Origin: Serratia quinivorans
GTDB lineage: Bacteria > Pseudomonadota > Gammaproteobacteria > Enterobacterales > Enterobacteriaceae
Direction: 5' to 3'
Assembly (NCBI GenBank): GCA_900457075.1
Contig: UGYN01000002.1
Span: forward strand, 5,208,001 to 5,272,000
DNA: 64,000 bases
Shown: positions 48,493-58,043 of the stretch, piece by piece
Position numbering within the stretch: the stretch's first letter is position 1
How the letters are laid out: each line of letters starts with the position of its first letter
Position numbers and translations under genes: made by a program
Notes under the pieces: generated by a model
The model's input: the letters and a program-made list of their open reading frames with translations, nothing else
Told to the model about the DNA's origin: nothing
Database searches by the model: none

Positions 48493-49965
48493 ATGTCCCG
48501 GTTAAACCCGATTCTGGCCGCTTCGGCGCAAAGCACCGAAGCCTACCAGCAAGCGATCGAGCAAAGCAGCCAGGCGGTAGTGCAGTGGCTGCAACAACCC
48601 GAGATGTATCAGGGGAAAACCGTTGCCGAATTGCGTGAACGCATTACGCTTGATTTTAATCCGCAGGGCCTGGGCAACCAGGCAGCGATCGAACGCGCGA
48701 TTGAGTACTTTTTAAAAGACAGCCTGTCGGTACATCACCCACAGTGCGTCGCGCATTTGCATTGTCCAAGCCTGGTGATTAGCCAGGCCGCGGAAGTGCT
48801 GATCAACGCCACCAACCAGAGCATGGACTCCTGGGATCAAAGCCCGTCAGCCACCATCATCGAGATGAAGCTGATCGAGTGGTTGCGTACCCAGGTCGGT
48901 TATCAGCCTGGCGATGCGGGCGTGTTCACCAGCGGCGGTACCCAGAGCAATCTGATGGGCCTGATGCTGGCACGCGATGCCTTCTTCGCCAAACAGGGCC
49001 ACTCTGTGCAACAGGATGGCCTGGTCGGTAACCTGCGCAAGATTAAAGTCTTATGTTCTGAGAATGCCCATTTTTCGGTGCAAAAGAACATGGCGTTGCT
49101 CGGCCTGGGTTATCAATCCGTGACGCTGGTGAAAACCGATCAATTCGCACGAATGGATGTGAACGACCTGGCCGAAAAACTGGCGCAAGCCCAGGCCAAT
49201 GGCGAACAGATCCTGGCGATCGTCGCCACCGCAGGCACCACCGATGCCGGAGCTATCGACCCGCTGCGTGCGATTGCGCAGTTGGCGGCAGAACACCAGA
49301 TCTGGGTGCATGTTGATGCGGCATGGGGTGGCGCGTTGCTGCTTTCCGAGAAGTACCGTGACTATCTGGACGGCATTGAATTAGTGGATTCCATTACCCT
49401 GGACTTCCATAAACAGTTCTTCCAGACCATCAGTTGCGGCGCCTTCTTGCTGAAAGAAGCCCGTCACTATGAGCTGATGCGCTATCAGGCGGCTTACCTG
49501 AACTCCGAATTCGACGAAGCTCAGGGCGTGCCTAACCTGGTGTCCAAATCCTTGCAGACCACCCGCCGTTTTGATGCGTTAAAACTGTGGATGGGGCTGG
49601 AGGCATTAGGGCAACAGCAATACGCCGCGATCATCGATCACGGCGTGACGCTGGCGCAACAGGTTGCCCACTATATCGGCGACCAACCGGCGCTGGAACT
49701 GGTGATGCAGCCACAGTTGGCCAGTGTGCTGTTCCGCTACCGTCCGCAGTCATTAGCCGCCAGCAGCGATGCCGCAGTAGCACTGCTGAACCAGCGAATT
49801 GGTGATGCATTGCTGGAGTCAGGACGAGCCAACGTTGGGGTGACCGAATTTAATGGCGTAACCTGCCTGAAAATGACGTTGTTAAACCCAACGGTCAGCC
49901 TGGACGATATCAAAGTCCTGCTGGCACTGGTGGAAAAAACCGCGCAGCAGTTGCCTGCCGCCTAA
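48493..49965 (+). CDS. ddc: L-2,4-diaminobutyrate decarboxylase
   Basis: 490 residues, group II PLP decarboxylase. It shows GVFTSGGTQSNLMGLMLAR, AHFSVQKNMALLGLG, HVDAAWGGALLLSEKYRD and the PLP lysine in SITLDFHKQFFQTISCGA. It turns diaminobutyrate into 1,3-diaminopropane, a polyamine and siderophore precursor. I use the ATG at 48493 with GGAG 8 bases upstream, rather than the GTG at 48484 that overlaps the dat stop. A clear terminator follows. Confidence 0.93.
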   Translation: MSRLNPILAASAQSTEAYQQAIEQSSQAVVQWLQQPEMYQGKTVAELRERITLDFNPQGLGNQAAIERAIEYFLKDSLSVHHPQCVAHLHCPSLVISQAAEVLINATNQSMDSWDQSPSATIIEMKLIEWLRTQVGYQPGDAGVFTSGGTQSNLMGLMLARDAFFAKQGHSVQQDGLVGNLRKIKVLCSENAHFSVQKNMALLGLGYQSVTLVKTDQFARMDVNDLAEKLAQAQANGEQILAIVATAGTTDAGAIDPLRAIAQLAAEHQIWVHVDAAWGGALLLSEKYRDYLDGIELVDSITLDFHKQFFQTISCGAFLLKEARHYELMRYQAAYLNSEFDEAQGVPNLVSKSLQTTRRFDALKLWMGLEALGQQQYAAIIDHGVTLAQQVAHYIGDQPALELVMQPQLASVLFRYRPQSLAASSDAAVALLNQRIGDALLESGRANVGVTEFNGVTCLKMTLLNPTVSLDDIKVLLALVEKTAQQLPAA

Positions 49966-49989
49966 TCCACCTGCCCTGACCGGCAGCCA

Positions 49990-50025
49990 AAAGCCGATAG
50001 CCTTTTGCGGGTTATCGGCTTTTTT
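49990..50025 (+). terminator. Intrinsic terminator of dat-ddc
   Basis: AAAGCCGATA pairs with TATCGGCTTT around a 12-base loop and the stem runs into TTTTTT. It lies 25 bases after the ddc stop and before the LysR gene, so that gene has its own promoter or relies on read-through. Confidence 0.8.
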
Positions 50026-50067
50026 GCACCAGACGCCTTCCCTTATTGCCTGCTCAGGATGCCCGAC

Positions 50068-50988
50068 ATGACAGACCCCGATCTTAATTTACTGATTGCT
50101 CTCGATGCCCTGCTTTCCCTGGGCAGCGTCGCGGGTGCTGCCCGCCGTCTTAAATTAAGCGCCTCTGCGATGAGCCGCACGCTTAGCCGCCTGCGAGCGG
50201 TCACCGGCGATCCCTTATTGGTGCGCGCTGGTCGCAAAATGGTGTTGACGCCCTATGCCGAAGAGATACGCGAGCGGACGCAAAACGCCGTGTTTGAAGC
50301 CCGTGCGGTATTGCGCCCCTCGGTGTCAGAACTGAATTTAGCTACTCTGGAACGCACCTTTACCCTGCGCGCCAACGAGGGTTTTGTCGAAGCCTTTGGC
50401 GCCGTGCTGATCGCAGCAGCCGCAAAGGAAGCCCCTTTGGTACGCCTGTGTTTTGCCCCCAAGCCAGAGAAAAGCTCCACCCATTTGCGCGAAGGATTGG
50501 TCGATCTTGAGATTGGCGTGCTGGGGGAAATGGGGCCGGAGATTCGATTACAGACCCTGTTCCGTGACCGATTTGTCGCGGTAGTCCGCAAAGGCCATCC
50601 GTTTGAGCAGCAGACCGAAATTACTGCCCAACAGTATGCCGCCTGTGGTCATGTGGTTGCCTCGCGCCGTGGGCTATTAACCGGGCCAGTAGACCAGGCG
50701 TTGGCCGAATTAGGACTGGAACGCAAGGTGGCCGCCGTAGTACCGAGTTTTCCCGCCGCGCTGGCGGTAGCTCAGGCCTCTGATTTAGTGGCATTGGTCC
50801 CCGCCTCTTTCCTGATCAACCAACCGGTCGGCACCACACTTTATGCGTTTGAACTGCCGGTAAAAACACAGGGCATTACCGTTTCGCAGATGTGGCATCC
50901 GCGTTTAGAAGCCGATCCAGCCCATCGTTGGCTGCGACAATGGGTGTTAGGCGTGGTTAAACAGCGTTTCGCGACGATAAATGATTGA
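50068..50988 (+). CDS. LysR-family transcriptional regulator
   Basis: 306 residues from the ATG at 50068 (MTDPDLNLLIALDALLSLGS); the longer frame starts inside the ddc terminator and is rejected. The helix-turn-helix segment KLSASAMSRTLSRLRAVTGD is followed by a NodD/NahR-like effector domain, ending WHPRLEADPAHRWLRQWV. Target and effector are unknown. Its direction matches dat-ddc but the terminator between them argues against one transcript. A convergent peptidase gene follows. Confidence 0.85.
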   Translation: MTDPDLNLLIALDALLSLGSVAGAARRLKLSASAMSRTLSRLRAVTGDPLLVRAGRKMVLTPYAEEIRERTQNAVFEARAVLRPSVSELNLATLERTFTLRANEGFVEAFGAVLIAAAAKEAPLVRLCFAPKPEKSSTHLREGLVDLEIGVLGEMGPEIRLQTLFRDRFVAVVRKGHPFEQQTEITAQQYAACGHVVASRRGLLTGPVDQALAELGLERKVAAVVPSFPAALAVAQASDLVALVPASFLINQPVGTTLYAFELPVKTQGITVSQMWHPRLEADPAHRWLRQWVLGVVKQRFATIND

Positions 50989-51182
50989 GTTGTACTGAAA
51001 ATTATTCATCGGTGCCGGGGGGGATTATTGATTTATTACTTAAGAATAAAGCCAGATTTAATAGTGCCCACTATGCAGTACATTAAAACGATGACGCCCA
51101 ATCAACCGAAGCACTGCATAGCGGAATACTAATAATAACGTAACAAATTAAAATATTTAACCTTATGTAACTAAATAAACCG

Positions 51183-51203
51183 AAAAGGCCCGATTAACGG
51201 GCC
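51183..51203 (-). terminator. Intrinsic terminator of the TAP-like peptidase gene
   Basis: On the minus strand GGCCCG-TTAAT-CGGGCC is followed by TTTTCGG. It lies about 60 bases past the stop of the peptidase gene at 51262. Confidence 0.7.
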
Positions 51204-51261
51204 AGAGATATCAATAACACCAAATACAACCTGGGTTTTGTATATTAGCTGTTCATAAACA

Positions 51262-52779
51262 CTAGCAGCTTTTATTTGCCCTGATTTTCTCAGGGTTAAT
51301 AAAGTAATCAATAACCTCATCATCAACACATTGATTCAGTCCGGTAAGTGCGAGGGTATGTCCGTCCCCTTCTACCTTAATGATCGGAGCATTAAAATCT
51401 TTTGCCATCTTTTTGGCCCCCTCATAAGGGGTAGCCGGGTCAAAACGCTGTGCGACAAATAATAATGGCGGCAGTTTGGATGAGGCTACCGGCGTATGCG
51501 GCTGTAGCTTTCCTTTAAAGGGCCAGGTATCGCAAATATTACGTGGCCATTCTTGCTTGCCGGGATAGTTACTGAATGCCGAAGCCTCCTGCAATTTTTG
51601 CTCTTTTAACCGGCTCTTTTCCAGATCGCCCCCCGGATTGGCGGAGTCCGCACAGGAAATGACCGTTAAATTGTCAGCTTCTTGATCTGCCTGGCTTTTA
51701 TCGTCCAATTCCCTGTTATTACCAGGCATGCGGGCGGCTCTTGGCTGGGGGACCGCCTCCGTACTCAGGGTATTATCCAATGATGCCAGCGTTTTGAAGT
51801 CGAATTTTTCGCTATCGATAGAGCGCAACAGTTTTGCCAACGCAGGCCAATCCTCGGATGAATACAGGGTGCTGGTGGTAACGCGAACGATATTATCCGC
51901 GTTGATCTCCTCGCCGTTTTTATCAGTCAGCGCCAGTTCATCCACCTTTTTAAGTAACCCGTGATAGATCTCCGTGGCATTGGCTTTATTTAACTGACAT
52001 TGGTTTTTTTGCTCACAATAGAGCGCAAACTGCTCAAAGGTTCTTTGGAACGACAGGGCCTGTTTGTAATCACTGGTGTAAGCATCCTCCGTGATGTCGA
52101 CGACGCCGTCCAATACCATGGCTTGCACTTTATCCGGGAAGCGTTCTGCATATATTTGCGCCACCTGGGTACCGTAGGATAAGCCGATAATACTCAGTTT
52201 GTCTTCCCCCAGCGCCGCCCGAAGCCTATCCACATCATTGACCGCTTCATCGGTACCCAGATGTTTTAATACATTAAGTCCGGTGTTAGTAATACAGCCT
52301 TTTACCCAATCGGCATTTTGTTGCTCAAGCGTCAGAGTATCAGGTTCAGCATCGGTATCATTATCCGGCTTTGCCGGGCAGGATATTTTGGGCCGGGACT
52401 GCCCTACACCGCGTGGGTCATAGCCAATAATATCGAAATTTTCATTTAACGTGTCCGCTTCGAAAGGAACTACTATCCCCGCCATTCCCGGGCCACCGGT
52501 AATAGACAGCAGGCTGCCCTGTTTTTCGCCGGTCGCGGGTAAACGCGTGACCGCTATTTTGACGGTTTCATTCTCTTCATCGCCCGCATAGGACAACGGG
52601 GCTTCCAGATAACCGCATTGCAGACGCTCGGGAATTTCTTGTCCGTCGAACCATGGATTAAATTGGCCATTATCACAGGATTGCCAATTTATCGGCTTAA
52701 CCTGAGCTGGCCCCTCACTGGCAAAAGCCGCACAGGGGGAAAGCATGCCGACAATAAAAGCTATTTTCAACAACCTCAC
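51262..52779 (-). CDS. Secreted TAP-like alpha/beta-hydrolase peptidase
   Basis: 505 residues. A signal peptide (MRLLKIAFIVGMLSPCAAFA) leads to an alpha/beta hydrolase of the tripeptidyl-aminopeptidase/prolyl-iminopeptidase group. The oxyanion loop is LLSITGGPGMAG, the nucleophile Ser in IIGLSYGTQVAQIYA, the acid Asp in FVAQRFDPATPYEGAK and the His in VEGDGHTLALTG, followed by a TAP-like C-terminal domain. Cys pairs (for example near CPAKPD and CQLNK) suggest periplasmic folding. It likely removes short peptides from exported proteins or imported peptides. The frame is intact. Confidence 0.82.
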   Translation of the reverse strand: MRLLKIAFIVGMLSPCAAFASEGPAQVKPINWQSCDNGQFNPWFDGQEIPERLQCGYLEAPLSYAGDEENETVKIAVTRLPATGEKQGSLLSITGGPGMAGIVVPFEADTLNENFDIIGYDPRGVGQSRPKISCPAKPDNDTDAEPDTLTLEQQNADWVKGCITNTGLNVLKHLGTDEAVNDVDRLRAALGEDKLSIIGLSYGTQVAQIYAERFPDKVQAMVLDGVVDITEDAYTSDYKQALSFQRTFEQFALYCEQKNQCQLNKANATEIYHGLLKKVDELALTDKNGEEINADNIVRVTTSTLYSSEDWPALAKLLRSIDSEKFDFKTLASLDNTLSTEAVPQPRAARMPGNNRELDDKSQADQEADNLTVISCADSANPGGDLEKSRLKEQKLQEASAFSNYPGKQEWPRNICDTWPFKGKLQPHTPVASSKLPPLLFVAQRFDPATPYEGAKKMAKDFNAPIIKVEGDGHTLALTGLNQCVDDEVIDYFINPEKIRANKSC

Positions 52780-52871
52780 ATCACCACCTCGGTCAGATAA
52801 AGCAGAATTAAGTCTGTAACTTGCTCACGACCTAGTTATATACCTAAACCATCAGCGGTAAATTTAAGAAA

Positions 52872-52976
52872 CTAAATAAACGCGTGTTTTTTGATCGGCA
52901 GGCGAAGCTTGAACAGCATCCCACCCTCGGGATGGACTTCGGCTACCAGGCTCCCACCGTGTAGCTCACAGAGTTC
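52872..52976 (-). pseudogene. C-terminal remnant of a histidine kinase
   Basis: Only about 34 residues, ELCELHGGSLVAEVHPEGGM onward to LFKLRLPIKK, are recognisable. They are the G2 box and last strands of a HATPase_c domain (HGGSLxxES-type motif). The frame upstream has no kinase features and runs into the gcd promoter region. It is a decayed fragment left by a deletion. Confidence 0.6.
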
Positions 52977-53176
52977 CCCGCTGCATTTGTTGCAATTCGG
53001 GCTAATATTTACCGCAACAAGCAACATATCCTTAACCTCATAACGAATCAAATGGTACAATAGCGAAATCCCATCGTTTGATTTACGCTCTGCACCTTTA
53101 TCCTGCCAGGGAACAGCAAGACCGCGATCACTCGAGGTAAACATGAAGAAAAACATTATCTTGGAGTCTGTCAGCC

Positions 53177-55612
53177 ATGCCTGAATCAAATACCCGTCCG
53201 GGTATAAAACTTAAACTATGGTGTTGTTTATTGGGGATAATCCTGACCCTGGTCGGCTTATTCTTTGCCATTGCCGGCGGTAAATTAGTCTCGCTGGGGG
53301 GCAGCTGTTACTTCCTGGTTGCCGGTATCGTCACCCTGCTTGCCGCAGTGCAATTCTTCCGCCGTAAATCTTCCGCGGTGGGGCTGTTCCTGCTGGTGTT
53401 TATCGGCACGCTGATTTGGTCGGTGTACGATGCCGGTTTCGATTTCTGGCCACTGGTTTCGCGCTTAATGGTCCCTACCGGTTTGATGCTACTGGCCTTG
53501 CTTGGCTGGCCAACGCTGCGTAAATCGGAAGGCAAGGCGCCGCTGGCGAAGCTGTCCTACCTGCTCAGCGCGGTACTGGCGGTTGGCATGGTTGGCACCT
53601 TTGTGCAGATGTTCCAGCCGCACCCTACCGTTGCTTTCAGCGGAAAACCCTTGCCGTTGATCCCGGTGGATAAAGCCAAACAGCAAAAAGACTGGGACAA
53701 TTACGGCAACACCCCAGGCGGCAGCCGCTTTGTAGCGTTGGATCAAATCACCCGCGACAACGTGAAAGAGCTGAAAGTCGCCTGGACCTTCCACACTGGC
53801 GATACTCCACTAAGCCCGGACGGCAACGGTGCGGAAGATCAGCAAACGCCGCTGCAAATCGGCAACCGCGTCTTCCTGTGTACGCCGCATAACAATGTCA
53901 TCGCCGTCGATGCCGACAGCGGCAAAGAAATTTGGCAGCGTGAGATCAACGCAAAATCTCAGGTCTGGAACCGTTGTCGCGGCCTGGCCTATTTTGATGT
54001 CACCAAGCCACTACCGGCTCCGACGGTGCCGGGTTCAACGCCGGCCATACCTGCCACTTTGGCGGCCGGTGACAGTTGCCAGCGCCGTATTCTGATGAAC
54101 ACCATCGACGCGCGCCTGGTGGCGATCAACGCCGATAACGGCGAGTTCTGTCAGAACTTTGGCAACCAGGGTGTGGTCGATCTTAAGGCCGGTCTGGGTG
54201 ATGCTGCAGATCCCAAATACCAACTGACCTCGGCCCCTACACTGGCCGGCACCACCATCGTGGTCGGCGGCCGCGTGGCCGATAACGTGCAAACCGATAT
54301 GCCTGGCGGCGTACTGCGTGGTTTCGACGTGATCACCGGTGAAATGCGCTGGGCGTTCGACCCGGGTAATCAAGAGCCGAACTCGGCATTGAAACCGGGG
54401 CAGACCTTCGTGCGCAGTACGCCGAACTCCTGGGCGCCAATGTCCTATGACCCGGCAATGAACACCGTGTTCCTGCCCATGGGCAGCTCTTCGGTTGACC
54501 TGTGGGGCGCTAACCGCAACGCACTGGATCACAAATACGGCGCCTCTATCCTGGCGCTGGATGCCACCACCGGTAAAGAAAAATGGGTTTATCAAACCGT
54601 TCATAACGACCTGTGGGACTTCGATCTGCCCATGCAGCCAAGCCTGATCGATTTCCCAATGAAGGATGGCACCAGCAAACCGGCGCTGGTGATTGGTGCC
54701 AAAACCGGGCAGCTCTTCGTGCTGGATCGCCATACCGGTAAACCTTTGACCGAAGTTAAAGAGCTGCCGGTGAAAACCCGCACCATCCCAGGCGAGCAAT
54801 ACTCGGCCACTCAACCCTTCTCTGTCGGCATGCCGCAGATCGGCAATCAAAAACTCACCGAATCCGACATGTGGGGGGCAACGCCGTTCGATCAACTGAT
54901 GTGCCGCATCAGCTTTAAATCGATGCGTTATGACGGGCTGTTCACCGCTCCAGACACGGATATCTCGCTCAGCTTCCCCGGCTCGCTGGGTGGCATGAAC
55001 TGGGGCGGTCTGTCGACCGATCCAAACAACCACTATATCTTTGCCAATGATATGCGTCTGGGCCTGTGGGTACAGATGATCCCGCAGAAAACCGATGCCA
55101 ATGCCCCGGCCAGCAACGGCGGTGAGTCGGTCAACGCCGGGATGGGTGCCGTGCCGCTGAAAGGTACCCCTTACGGCGTGAACAAGAACCGCTTTATGTC
55201 ACCGCTGGGCATCCCATGCCAGAAACCGCCTTTCGGCACCCTGTCCGCTATCGATCTGAAAACGCAGAAAGTGGTGTGGCAAGTCCCTGCCGGTACGGTG
55301 CAGGATACCGGGCCATTCGGCATCAAAATGCGCGCACCTATGCCGGTGGGCATGCCAACGCTGGGCGGCACGCTGGCGACTCAGGGCGGCCTGGTGTTCA
55401 TTGCCGGCACTCAGGATTACTATCTGCGAGCATTTGACTCTTCCACCGGTGAAGAAGTCTGGAAAGCACGCTTGCCTGTCGGCAGCGGTGGTACGCCAAT
55501 GAGCTATATTTCACCGGTCACCGGCAAACAATACATTGTGATCTCCGCCGGTGGCGCGCGTCAGTCGCCAGACCGTGGTGACTACGTTATTGCCTATGCG
55601 CTTGATAAATAA
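53177..55612 (+). CDS. gcd: Membrane PQQ-dependent glucose dehydrogenase
   Basis: 811 residues (E. coli 796). Five N-terminal membrane segments (about 10-150) anchor a periplasmic eight-bladed PQQ propeller. Visible marks are WDNYGNTPGGSRFVALDQIT, TPHNNVIAVDADSGKEIW, LWDFDLPMQPSLIDFPM near the catalytic Asp, and the closing GGTPMSYISPVTGKQYIVIS. It oxidises glucose to gluconolactone in the periplasm and feeds electrons to ubiquinone. PQQ synthesis genes are not in the window. A strong terminator follows. Confidence 0.95.
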   Translation: MPESNTRPGIKLKLWCCLLGIILTLVGLFFAIAGGKLVSLGGSCYFLVAGIVTLLAAVQFFRRKSSAVGLFLLVFIGTLIWSVYDAGFDFWPLVSRLMVPTGLMLLALLGWPTLRKSEGKAPLAKLSYLLSAVLAVGMVGTFVQMFQPHPTVAFSGKPLPLIPVDKAKQQKDWDNYGNTPGGSRFVALDQITRDNVKELKVAWTFHTGDTPLSPDGNGAEDQQTPLQIGNRVFLCTPHNNVIAVDADSGKEIWQREINAKSQVWNRCRGLAYFDVTKPLPAPTVPGSTPAIPATLAAGDSCQRRILMNTIDARLVAINADNGEFCQNFGNQGVVDLKAGLGDAADPKYQLTSAPTLAGTTIVVGGRVADNVQTDMPGGVLRGFDVITGEMRWAFDPGNQEPNSALKPGQTFVRSTPNSWAPMSYDPAMNTVFLPMGSSSVDLWGANRNALDHKYGASILALDATTGKEKWVYQTVHNDLWDFDLPMQPSLIDFPMKDGTSKPALVIGAKTGQLFVLDRHTGKPLTEVKELPVKTRTIPGEQYSATQPFSVGMPQIGNQKLTESDMWGATPFDQLMCRISFKSMRYDGLFTAPDTDISLSFPGSLGGMNWGGLSTDPNNHYIFANDMRLGLWVQMIPQKTDANAPASNGGESVNAGMGAVPLKGTPYGVNKNRFMSPLGIPCQKPPFGTLSAIDLKTQKVVWQVPAGTVQDTGPFGIKMRAPMPVGMPTLGGTLATQGGLVFIAGTQDYYLRAFDSSTGEEVWKARLPVGSGGTPMSYISPVTGKQYIVISAGGARQSPDRGDYVIAYALDK

Positions 55613-55638
55613 ATCTTCCCATAAGCTATAATTAATCA

Positions 55639-55666
55639 GCCCCCGCTTAATCACGGGGGCTTTTTT
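55639..55666 (+). terminator. Intrinsic terminator of gcd
   Basis: GCCCCCG-CTTAATCA-CGGGGGC is a perfect 7-bp stem followed directly by TTTTTT, 27 bases after the gcd stop. The rest of the gap up to 55890 is AT-rich and holds no other gene that I can see. Confidence 0.88.
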
Positions 55667-55890
55667 ATATCTGTCGGCATAACGGTTTAATGATATTTAA
55701 CAGTGAGAACCGCCGGAGAAAACCGGATGAGTTAAAAAACATCAATACAAGAGTATTCTTAATGTGTTACCCGGGATTATATCTCATTCTCTCTGGTGTT
55801 TTTTATTGCGCAGGCCAGGTTATATAATGATTGCCGCTGGCAAAATATTTTTTGGCATGAATGTCCGGCGGTTTTCAGAGGAAATGACAA

Positions 55891-57984
55891 ATGAGTGTTT
55901 TACCCGAGTGCAATGATGGCAACCATCCTTTTGATATAGCTAATGAAATATTTGACGGTTTGCCGAATCTCATTGGCGTAGGTAATAGCCTCGGGGGACA
56001 TTTCAATAAATTGTGGTGTGAGTATTCCGGCCTGTCTTCATATGATAACCGGAACACCGGCTGGTTGAAGGCCTTGCACCCGGATGACTATGCCCTGGTT
56101 GATTCGTTGTGTCAGCAAGCGATGACCACCGCAACTTCTTTCGTTAAACAAGCCCGTCTGCGCCATTGCAGCGGTGAGTATCATTGGTTTCTGCTGTCGT
56201 TCGGTGTAAAAAAAGCCCCGAATTCCGCGCATAACCATTGGTTTCTCAGCTGTACCGATATCCATCATCAAATGCTGGAAAAACAAATCATTGCCGAAAA
56301 ACTGGCGGCGCAGAAAAATATGCTTGATGCCAGTGTCGACTGTATCAAAGTGATTAATAATGATGGTTCATTGCTGCATATGAACAAAGCGGGCAGCATC
56401 GCTTTGGGTGTAGATGAGAACCAGCAACAGTTTGGCATGCCCTGGTTGGGTCTGCTGCAGCCAGAAGTTCGCCAGCGTGGCCAAAAAGCGCTCCGCAAGG
56501 TGCTGAGCGGGAAAAATGCCAGATTCGCCGGCCTTAGCGCTACCCCGGATGGCAGACTGCAGCATTGGGATAATATCCTTAGCCCGGTGTTCGACAAGGA
56601 CGCCCGGATACAAAATATATTGTGCGTTTCGCGCGATGTCAGCTCTCAACGGATAGCGGAAAAACGCTTACTGATCGCCAGTGAATATGACGAACTGACC
56701 GGTTTGCCCAACCGGCGATTATTCAAGAAAAGATTAAAACAGGAAATGAAACGCTCGCGGGCCAATAATAAATCGCTTGGGCTGATTTTGCTGGATCTCG
56801 ATCACTTTAAGTTGGTCAACGACACCCTGGGGCACGATGCCGGCGATCATCTGTTGCGTGTATTGGCCCGGCGGCTCAAGGCCGATTTGAACGCTAACTC
56901 ATTTGTTTCCCGATTGGGCGGCGATGAGTTTGCGGTAGTGATCAGCGACGTCGAAAACGAACAGGATATCTTCAAAATCGCCAATAACTTTCTGCTGCAG
57001 CTTGAAACGCCGATTACCCATGGCGGTAAAGTACTTCATTGCGGCATGAGCATTGGTGGAGCCCTCTACCCGCAGGATGCCCGTGATGCGTCAGAATTGA
57101 TGAAATGTGCTGATACCGCCCTGTACGAACTTAAGGACGGCGGCCGTGGCGGCGTTTATATGTTTAATCCGCAGATGATGGATAAGGCCAGGGAACGTGC
57201 GACACAGCTTAATCACGCACGTCAGATTGTGCGTAACAACCAGATCCGCCCCAGCTATCAGCCCAAGGTCAATCTGGCAACCGGCGCCATTGTCGGCTTT
57301 GAGGCCCTGCTGCGCTGGTATTGCCCGCAAAATGGCATCCAGACGCCGGATAGCGTCTGCGAAGCGTTTAACGATTACGAACTGGCAACCAAAATCGGCG
57401 AAACCATGCAGTTGAAAGTGTTTGCCGATATCTCGGCCTGGCTTGCTTCTGGTGCCGAAGTTTTGCCAGTGTCGCTGAACGCTTCCCCTATCGAATTTTT
57501 ACGTGATAGCTACGCCGAAACATTCCTTCAGCGCTTGCAGATGTTTAATATCCCTCACCATCTGATTGAGCTGGAAGTGACCGAACATGCCTTTAATAAG
57601 CATGGCTCGAAGTATGTGCTGCGGGCTTTGCAAATGCTCAAGGAAATGGGGATACGGATTGCGCTTGATGATTTTGGCACCGGGCATTCTTCCTTTACCC
57701 ACCTGATGAACTACCCACTGGACTGCATAAAACTGGATCGCGACTTTATCCGCCGTATGAATAACGAGACGGCTATTCTAGGCATTGTGGAAAGCATGGG
57801 CATTTTGGGACAAAAATTATCCATCGATATCATTGCCGAAGGGATTGAAACCGAGCAGCAGCGGCAAACGCTGTGCAACTCCGGCTATCATTTGGGCCAG
57901 GGTTTTCTGTTTAGCCAGGCCGTTGAGGCGCCCCGTGCACTCAGTATGTTGTTAAAGAGACCCGCCCCCAAAATAACCGCTTGA
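55891..57984 (+). CDS. PAS-PAS-GGDEF-EAL cyclic di-GMP protein
   Basis: 697 residues. Two PAS-like domains (about 15-130 and 140-255), a GGDEF domain (about 265-425) with an intact RLGGDEF and [20 protein letters not shown], then an EAL domain (about 440-690) with [20 protein letters not shown] metal site ([13 protein letters not shown]), KLDRDFI and IIAEGIETE. Both signature sites look active, so it could make or break cyclic di-GMP depending on the PAS signal. Its stop codon lies inside the copA promoter. Confidence 0.9.
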   Translation: MSVLPECNDGNHPFDIANEIFDGLPNLIGVGNSLGGHFNKLWCEYSGLSSYDNRNTGWLKALHPDDYALVDSLCQQAMTTATSFVKQARLRHCSGEYHWFLLSFGVKKAPNSAHNHWFLSCTDIHHQMLEKQIIAEKLAAQKNMLDASVDCIKVINNDGSLLHMNKAGSIALGVDENQQQFGMPWLGLLQPEVRQRGQKALRKVLSGKNARFAGLSATPDGRLQHWDNILSPVFDKDARIQNILCVSRDVSSQRIAEKRLLIASEYDELTGLPNRRLFKKRLKQEMKRSRANNKSLGLILLDLDHFKLVNDTLGHDAGDHLLRVLARRLKADLNANSFVSRLGGDEFAVVISDVENEQDIFKIANNFLLQLETPITHGGKVLHCGMSIGGALYPQDARDASELMKCADTALYELKDGGRGGVYMFNPQMMDKARERATQLNHARQIVRNNQIRPSYQPKVNLATGAIVGFEALLRWYCPQNGIQTPDSVCEAFNDYELATKIGETMQLKVFADISAWLASGAEVLPVSLNASPIEFLRDSYAETFLQRLQMFNIPHHLIELEVTEHAFNKHGSKYVLRALQMLKEMGIRIALDDFGTGHSSFTHLMNYPLDCIKLDRDFIRRMNNETAILGIVESMGILGQKLSIDIIAEGIETEQQRQTLCNSGYHLGQGFLFSQAVEAPRALSMLLKRPAPKITA

Positions 57985-58011
57985 CCTTCCCGTGGTGGGA
58001 AGCTTTAAGCT
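57981..58011 (+). promoter_or_regulatory. CueR-type promoter of copA
   Basis: The -35 element TTGACC (57981-57986) and -10 element TAAGCT (58006-58011) are separated by 19 bases, the stretched spacing used by MerR/CueR activators. The spacer dyad ACCTTCC-CGTGGTG-GGAAGCT matches the E. coli copA CueR box with one mismatch. It overlaps the stop codon of the upstream GGDEF-EAL gene. cueR itself is not in the window. Confidence 0.9.
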
Positions 58012-58043
58012 CTCCACCAACAGACACTATAAGGGACAGTTCA

